NCBI GenBank assembly: GCA_025934455.1
Contig: JAICYA010000042.1
Location: forward strand, 1-9,596
DNA: 9,596 nucleotides
Reading direction: 5' to 3'
Source: Rudaea sp.
GTDB taxonomy: Bacteria; Pseudomonadota; Gammaproteobacteria; Xanthomonadales; Rhodanobacteraceae
Shown here: piece after piece, positions 6,507 through 9,596 of the stretch
How positions within the stretch are numbered: position 1 is the stretch's first letter
Layout: every line of letters begins with the position of its first letter
The notes under the pieces: model-generated
Databases searched by the model: none
Seen by the model: the letters and a program-made list of their open reading frames with translations, nothing else
What the model was told of the DNA's origin: nothing
Made by a program: the position numbers and the translations under genes

Positions 6507-7292
6507 GTGGCCGAGTTCACACTGCCGAAGAATTCCAAGGTCCGCAAGGGCAAGAAATATCCGGCCAAGGCGGGTGCGAAGGAAGTGCGCACGTTCCGCA
6601 TCTATCGCTGGAATCCTGACGACGCGGAAAACCCGCGCGTCGACGAATACGAAGTCGATCTCGCCACCTGCGGGCCGATGGTCCTGGACGCGCTGATCAA
6701 GATCAAGAACGAGGTCGACTCGACGCTGACGTTCCGGCGTTCCTGCCGCGAGGGCATCTGCGGTTCCTGTGCCATGAACATCGATGGCGGCAACACACTG
6801 GCCTGCACCAAGTCGATCGGCGACTGCAAGGGCGACGTCGCCATATACCCGCTGCCGCACATGCCAGTGGTCAAGGACCTGGTTCCGGACTTGACGCATT
6901 TTTACGCGCAGCACGCGTCGATCAAGCCGTGGATCCGCACGCAGAGCGCGCCGCCACCGGACTCCGAGCGCCTGCAATCGGTGGAGGACAGGAAAAAGCT
7001 GGATGGGTTGTACGAATGCATCCTGTGCGCGTGCTGTTCCACGGCGTGCCCGAGCTACTGGTGGAATCCCGACAAATACCTCGGCCCGGCGATCTTGTTG
7101 CAAGCCTATCGCTGGATCGCCGATTCGCGCGACGAGGACACCGGCGCGCGCCTGGACGATCTGGAAGATCCGTTCAAGCTCTACCGCTGCCACACCATCA
7201 TGAATTGCACGAATACCTGCCCGAAGGGGCTCAACCCGGCCAAGGCGATTGGGGAGATCAAGAAGCTGATCGTCGAACGCAAGGGCGTCTGA
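6507..7292 (+). CDS. sdhB: Succinate dehydrogenase iron-sulfur subunit SdhB
   Basis: A 261-residue electron-transfer subunit linking the SdhA flavin to quinone. The [2Fe-2S] ligands are C80, C85, C88 (in CREGICGSC) and C100. The [4Fe-4S] ligands are C171, C174, C177 and C238, and the [3Fe-4S] ligands are C181, C228 and C234, all in the expected spacing ([12 protein letters not shown] and [12 protein letters not shown]). W185/W186 and H229 match the quinone-site region. The start is GTG at 6507 with CGGAG six bases upstream. The protein is about 20 residues longer than E. coli SdhB at the N-terminus, where a Lys-rich segment (10-25) precedes the first beta-strand. Seventeen bases separate it from sdhA. 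Confidence 0.98.
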   Translation: MAEFTLPKNSKVRKGKKYPAKAGAKEVRTFRIYRWNPDDAENPRVDEYEVDLATCGPMVLDALIKIKNEVDSTLTFRRSCREGICGSCAMNIDGGNTLACTKSIGDCKGDVAIYPLPHMPVVKDLVPDLTHFYAQHASIKPWIRTQSAPPPDSERLQSVEDRKKLDGLYECILCACCSTACPSYWWNPDKYLGPAILLQAYRWIADSRDEDTGARLDDLEDPFKLYRCHTIMNCTNTCPKGLNPAKAIGEIKKLIVERKGV

Positions 7293-7296
7293 ATAC

Positions 7297-7716
7297 ATGG
7301 ATGCGCGCCTGATGTGGTGGCCTGCCGTCGCAATGACGGCGTTGACCTTCGTCGTCTGGCTGCGCATGTATTTCATGCGCGTGGGCGAGATGAAGCGCGA
7401 GCGTGTGCATCCACAATCCGTGGCGTTGTCGGCACAGATGGCCGAACGCCTGAAGGACACGCGCGCCGCCGACAATTTCCGCAACCTGTTCGAGCTGCCG
7501 GTGCTGTTCTATCTGGCGCTCGCCGTTGCCGTGCAGACGGCGCAGGTCGGCGTACTCACGTTGACCCTTGCCTGGCTCTTCGTCGCGCTGCGCATCGCTC
7601 ACAGCGCGATCCAGTGCAGCTACAACAAGGTCTATCACCGGTTCTACGCGTATCTTTGTGGCAGTGTCGTACTCTGGCTGCTGTGGGCAGTGCTGGCATT
7701 CGGCTTGATGCGATGA
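7297..7716 (+). CDS. MAPEG family membrane protein
   Basis: A 139-residue integral membrane protein with four predicted helices (about 7-27, 66-80, 84-101, 119-138), the layout of the MAPEG family (membrane-associated proteins in eicosanoid and glutathione metabolism). The diagnostic loop DNFRNLFELPVLFY (59-72), with N63 and E66, and the following ALRIAHSAIQ segment (97-106) with R99 and H102 are both present. Known members bind glutathione and act as transferases or peroxidases; the bacterial proteins are mostly uncharacterised, so no reaction is assigned. It starts four bases after sdhB with only a distant AAGGG as ribosome binding site, and overlaps sdhE by four bases. Its place inside the sdh unit is unusual. 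ATG 7312 (M6) is an alternative start. Confidence 0.85.
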   Translation: MDARLMWWPAVAMTALTFVVWLRMYFMRVGEMKRERVHPQSVALSAQMAERLKDTRAADNFRNLFELPVLFYLALAVAVQTAQVGVLTLTLAWLFVALRIAHSAIQCSYNKVYHRFYAYLCGSVVLWLLWAVLAFGLMR

Positions 7717-7958
7717 GCGCGGATGCGGCACGCCTGCGCTGGCGCTGCCGGCGCGGCATGCGCGAATTGGATCAACTGCTTGGGCAGTGGCTGGATGTGC
7801 GTTTTGCGCAAGCCGATGCCTCCGCGCAGCGCGCCTTCGCCGAATTGCTCGAGCAACCCGATCCGCAATTGTGGAATTGGCTCAGCGGCCGCGAAGCGCC
7901 GCCGCGCAGCGATTGGCAGCGCATCCTCGATGAAATCCGCCACCGCGATTGCATTTGA
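7713..7958 (+). CDS. sdhE: SdhE, succinate dehydrogenase flavinylation factor (SDHAF2 family)
   Basis: An 81-residue small soluble helical protein of the SdhE/SDHAF2/YgfY family, needed for covalent attachment of FAD to SdhA. The signature RGMRELD (14-20) contains the conserved R14-G15-x-x-E18. The family pattern continues with LLGQWLDVRF, then AFAELLEQPDPQLWNWLSG and the C-terminal DWQRILDEIR. Length is normal. The start overlaps the MAPEG stop (ATGA) and has no clear ribosome binding site, so it is probably coupled. The end overlaps the next gene by 29 bases. The older name CptB treated the protein as an antitoxin; flavinylation is the better supported role. Confidence 0.95.
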   Translation: MSADAARLRWRCRRGMRELDQLLGQWLDVRFAQADASAQRAFAELLEQPDPQLWNWLSGREAPPRSDWQRILDEIRHRDCI

Positions 7959-8352
7959 TTATCGGCCTTCGCGCTGGCTCGTCGCCGCCGTAATCCTCAT
8001 GGCCGTGCTGGCCTTCGCCGCCATCGCATTGAGCGGCATGCCGTCGTGGGCGGGGATTTTCACTGTGATAGTCGCCACGGCTTGCGCCGGCTTCGCGCTG
8101 AGCAGGCACCTGCGCCCGCTTGTGCGCCGGGCCGCGTGGCAGCAGGCCGGGCATTGGCGGGTGGCCGATGCGGACGGCCGCGAATTCACGGCCGAGTTGA
8201 TTCGTGGTGTGGCACGCGGTGCGTGGATCGTGCTGAATCTGCGACGCAGCGATGGAAAGAACTCGGCCCTGATCCTCGGCCCGGGCAACTGCGACGCCGA
8301 TACGCGGCGGCAGTTGCGTGTGCGCTTGGCGCGCATTGAACGTGCCGCATAA
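7930..8352 (+). CDS. YgfX-like (CptA family) membrane protein
   Basis: A 140-residue protein with two closely spaced membrane helices near the N-terminus (about 16-35 and 40-57), a short basic linker (SRHLRPLVRR), and a cytoplasmic beta-rich domain (about 68-130) ending in DTRRQLRVRL. This architecture and its place immediately after sdhE match YgfX/CptA of enterobacteria, reported as a membrane partner of SdhE and earlier as a toxin acting on cytoskeletal proteins. Sequence identity to YgfX looks low by eye, so the assignment rests on architecture and synteny. ATG 7930 lies inside the sdhE coding region; no good ribosome binding site is seen and coupling is likely. The frame is open further upstream, but that part lies wholly inside sdhE and is not typical coding sequence. 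Confidence 0.65.
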   Translation: MKSATAIAFDYRPSRWLVAAVILMAVLAFAAIALSGMPSWAGIFTVIVATACAGFALSRHLRPLVRRAAWQQAGHWRVADADGREFTAELIRGVARGAWIVLNLRRSDGKNSALILGPGNCDADTRRQLRVRLARIERAA

Positions 8353-8354
8353 AA

Positions 8355-8386
8355 AAACCGGCCGCGGAGTGTAACGCGGCCGGTTT
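8355..8386. terminator. Strong bidirectional hairpin terminator
   Basis: A perfect 12-bp stem (8355-8366 with 8375-8386) with an 8-nt loop and a GC-rich core. It follows two bases after the last gene of the sdh unit. On the minus strand the stem leads into a run of seven T, the better terminator direction, ending the outer-membrane protein transcript. On the plus strand only three T follow. One element probably serves both convergent units. Confidence 0.85.
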
Positions 8387-8421
8387 CCCGAAACGTCCCT
8401 GTTGTGCTGTGGATCAGTCGA

Positions 8422-8997
8422 TCAGAAACGATATTCGGCGTTGACCGAGACCAGGTCCGGATTCGCGTTGAATCCGTTCTTGTTGACCTTGTAGTAGTCG
8501 TAGTTCAGGCCGACGCTGACGTTGTTGCTGAAGTCGTAGCCGAAGCCCGCACCGGCGTAGTACTTGGAACTGGTGTCGTCCACGGGTACCGGCGTGGCGC
8601 CGGCGATCGAACCCTTGACATCGGCACGAAACAACCCGGCGCGGCCGCTGATGTACCACTGCGGGGTGACGTTGAAATGGCCGTTCACGCCGGCGGTCCA
8701 GCCGCTGAATTCCGCGTTCGGGAATCCGGCATAGGCGCCCTTCGCAGCGAACGAGCCGAGATCCGTGTAACCGCCTTCGACGCCGAGCGCGACGCTGGGA
8801 TTGATCGCCCAGCGATAGCCGATGTTGGCGTTGTAGCCGGTATCGCTGTCGTTGTAGGCGCCCTTGTCCAGGTTCGACTGGCCGACGCCGCCGTTGATGA
8901 AGAAACCGCTGTTGTCGCCGTTCGCGGCGTGACTGATGGCGGGCGCCGCGGCAAGGCCGGCAGCGGACAGAGCCAGGGCGATCAAGGTCATTCTCAT
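8422..8997 (-). CDS. Small outer-membrane beta-barrel protein (OmpA-like / OMP_b-brl type)
   Basis: A 191-residue protein. Residues 1-24 are a signal peptide with cleavage after SHA. The mature part is a chain of alternating amphipathic strands with turns rich in Asn, Asp and Gly (for example INGGVGQSN, NANIGYRWAIN, ALGVEGGYTDLG, YYAGAGFGYDF, VGLNYDYYKVN). The protein ends in the aromatic signature EYRF, used for BAM-mediated insertion. This fits an eight-stranded barrel of the OmpA-like/Ail/OmpW size class; there is no C-terminal peptidoglycan-binding domain. Ligand and role are unknown. An AAGGAG ribosome binding site seven bases before ATG 8997 fixes the start. It ends at the shared terminator and diverges from the lolC/E-type gene. 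Confidence 0.85.
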   Translation of the reverse strand: MRMTLIALALSAAGLAAAPAISHAANGDNSGFFINGGVGQSNLDKGAYNDSDTGYNANIGYRWAINPSVALGVEGGYTDLGSFAAKGAYAGFPNAEFSGWTAGVNGHFNVTPQWYISGRAGLFRADVKGSIAGATPVPVDDTSSKYYAGAGFGYDFSNNVSVGLNYDYYKVNKNGFNANPDLVSVNAEYRF

Positions 8998-9026
8998 TGT
9001 AATACTCCTTCGGGGATGGAAAATGT

Positions 9027-9065
9027 TGTGTGGCTGCGACAAGCAACTCAATCGCAGGCCACACA
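9027..9065 (-). ncRNA. Bulged hairpin in the 5' leader of the outer-membrane protein mRNA
   Basis: Positions 9027-9039 pair with 9052-9065 through 13 base pairs with one bulged base (9057) and a 12-nt loop (9040-9051). It lies between the candidate promoter and the ribosome binding site of the outer-membrane protein gene. A hairpin leader of this kind is known to stabilise ompA mRNA in E. coli; here the role is inferred from position only. Confidence 0.5.
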
Positions 9066-9073
9066 CAAGACTC

Positions 9074-9102
9074 CATATGCGGATCGAACATTCCAATTGC
9101 AA
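9074..9102 (-). promoter_or_regulatory. Weak candidate promoter of the outer-membrane protein gene
   Basis: On the minus strand TTGCAA (9097-9102, four of six) is followed at 17 bp by CATATG (9074-9079, only three of six). The predicted start near 9067 would place the hairpin 9027-9065 at the very 5' end of the mRNA. The -10 match is poor, so another site is possible. Confidence 0.25.
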
Positions 9103-9124
9103 CACCAGCGAGTTTAGAAATTGT

Positions 9125-9136
9125 TCAGCTAGCTGA
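9125..9136. promoter_or_regulatory. 12-bp perfect palindrome in divergent intergenic region
   Basis: TCAGCTAGCTGA is its own reverse complement and lies between the outer-membrane protein gene and the lolC/E-type gene, just upstream of the candidate -35 box of the former. A 10-bp palindrome, GCGCATGCGC (9144-9153), follows eight bases later. They could be operator sites; no known regulator is recognised. Confidence 0.25.
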
Positions 9137-9235
9137 CTGCGATGCGCATGCGCCAGCAATCGCGCTTGCCTGATCCGCCGCGCTCGTGCACTCTGCGCGG
9201 ACTTCGCCGCAACCGGCTCGCGCAGTCCCTCAACG

Positions 9236-9596
9236 ATGTTTCGCCCGCTCGAACTTTTCATCGGACTGCGCTACACGCGCGCCAAGCGCCGCAATCATTT
9301 CATTTCGTTCATCTCGCTGGTGTCGATGCTCGGCATCGCGGTGGGCGTGACCGCGCTGATCACGGTCATATCGGTCATGAATGGCTTCGAACGGCAACTC
9401 ACCGACCGCATTCTCGGCATGGTCGCGGATGCAACGATCTCCGGCGTCGGCGAAAGCGTGCACGACTGGCAGGGTGCGGTGAAGCAGGCATACGCGAATC
9501 CGCATGTGCGCGGCGCGGCACCGTACGTGGAGAAGGTCGCGCTGCTGCAGGGCCGGCGCGTGACCGGCGGTGTTATCCGCGGCGTGCTGCCGGACG
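9236..9596 (+). CDS. Lipoprotein-releasing ABC transporter permease, LolC/LolE (5' part only)
   Basis: The first 120 residues of a LolC/LolE-type inner-membrane permease, part of the LolCDE machine that extracts mature lipoproteins from the inner membrane for transfer to LolA. The signature N-terminus is clear: FIGLRYTRAKRRNHFISFIS (8-27), then SMLGIAVGVTALI in the first membrane helix (about 22-47) and VMNGFERQL (47-55). The start of the periplasmic domain follows, with ADATISGVGE and APYVEKVALL. LolC and LolE cannot be told apart from this fragment. ATG 9236 is chosen because it directly precedes the conserved block; no clear Shine-Dalgarno is seen. The remaining two-thirds, and the expected lolD, lie beyond the window. 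Confidence 0.93.
   Translation, partial: MFRPLELFIGLRYTRAKRRNHFISFISLVSMLGIAVGVTALITVISVMNGFERQLTDRILGMVADATISGVGESVHDWQGAVKQAYANPHVRGAAPYVEKVALLQGRRVTGGVIRGVLPD

Noticed and set aside
7713..8352. sdhE plus ygfX-like pair as a toxin-antitoxin system
   Set aside because: SdhE is better explained as the SDH flavinylation factor, and its place in the sdh unit supports that; no toxin feature is visible in the partner.

Overview
This window looks like ordinary chromosome from a high-GC gammaproteobacterium, most likely of the Xanthomonadales/Lysobacterales group (for example a Rhodanobacteraceae-type organism). That placement is inferred from the gene order (ygfZ divergent from sdhCDAB, then sdhE, a ygfX-like gene and lolC/E), the high GC content and the protein style. 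No database search was possible. There are no rRNA or tRNA genes, CRISPR arrays, insertion sequences or phage genes.

Left part (1-2006): the 5' part of a TatD/YjjV-type metal-dependent hydrolase on the minus strand (cut by the window edge), a divergent lipoprotein with a glycine-zipper domain, a terminator hairpin, and a convergent small SleB-type cell wall hydrolase. Upstream of the hydrolase lies a stretch of about 480 bp without a convincing gene. It holds a good sigma-70-like promoter on the minus strand, predicted to make a leader of about 310 nt that begins with a perfect hairpin.

Middle (2007-8352): a minus-strand pair (ygfZ, then an orphan PhnD-like periplasmic binding protein) diverges from a tightly packed plus-strand unit of eight genes: an SDHAF4-like DUF1674 protein, sdhC, sdhD, sdhA, sdhB, a MAPEG-family membrane protein, sdhE, and a YgfX-like membrane protein. 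Gaps are at most 17 nt and several genes overlap. The unit encodes all four subunits of succinate dehydrogenase (complex II) plus two proteins resembling dedicated assembly factors: SdhE for flavinylation of SdhA, and the SDHAF4-like protein for handling flavinylated SdhA. YgfZ, an Fe-S enzyme maintenance factor, is transcribed divergently. The locus therefore reads as a complex II structural and maturation module.

Right part (8353-9596): a strong hairpin terminator is shared by the end of the sdh unit and a convergent gene for a small outer-membrane beta-barrel protein. That gene has a long bulged hairpin just upstream of its ribosome binding site. A divergent lolC/lolE-type gene for the lipoprotein-releasing permease runs off the right edge.

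The most interesting points are the clustering of two complex II assembly factors with the structural genes, the MAPEG gene inserted between sdhB and sdhE, the orphan binding protein, and the recurrence of stable hairpins in the predicted 5' leaders of three transcription units. I do not see strong evidence for an entirely new system.
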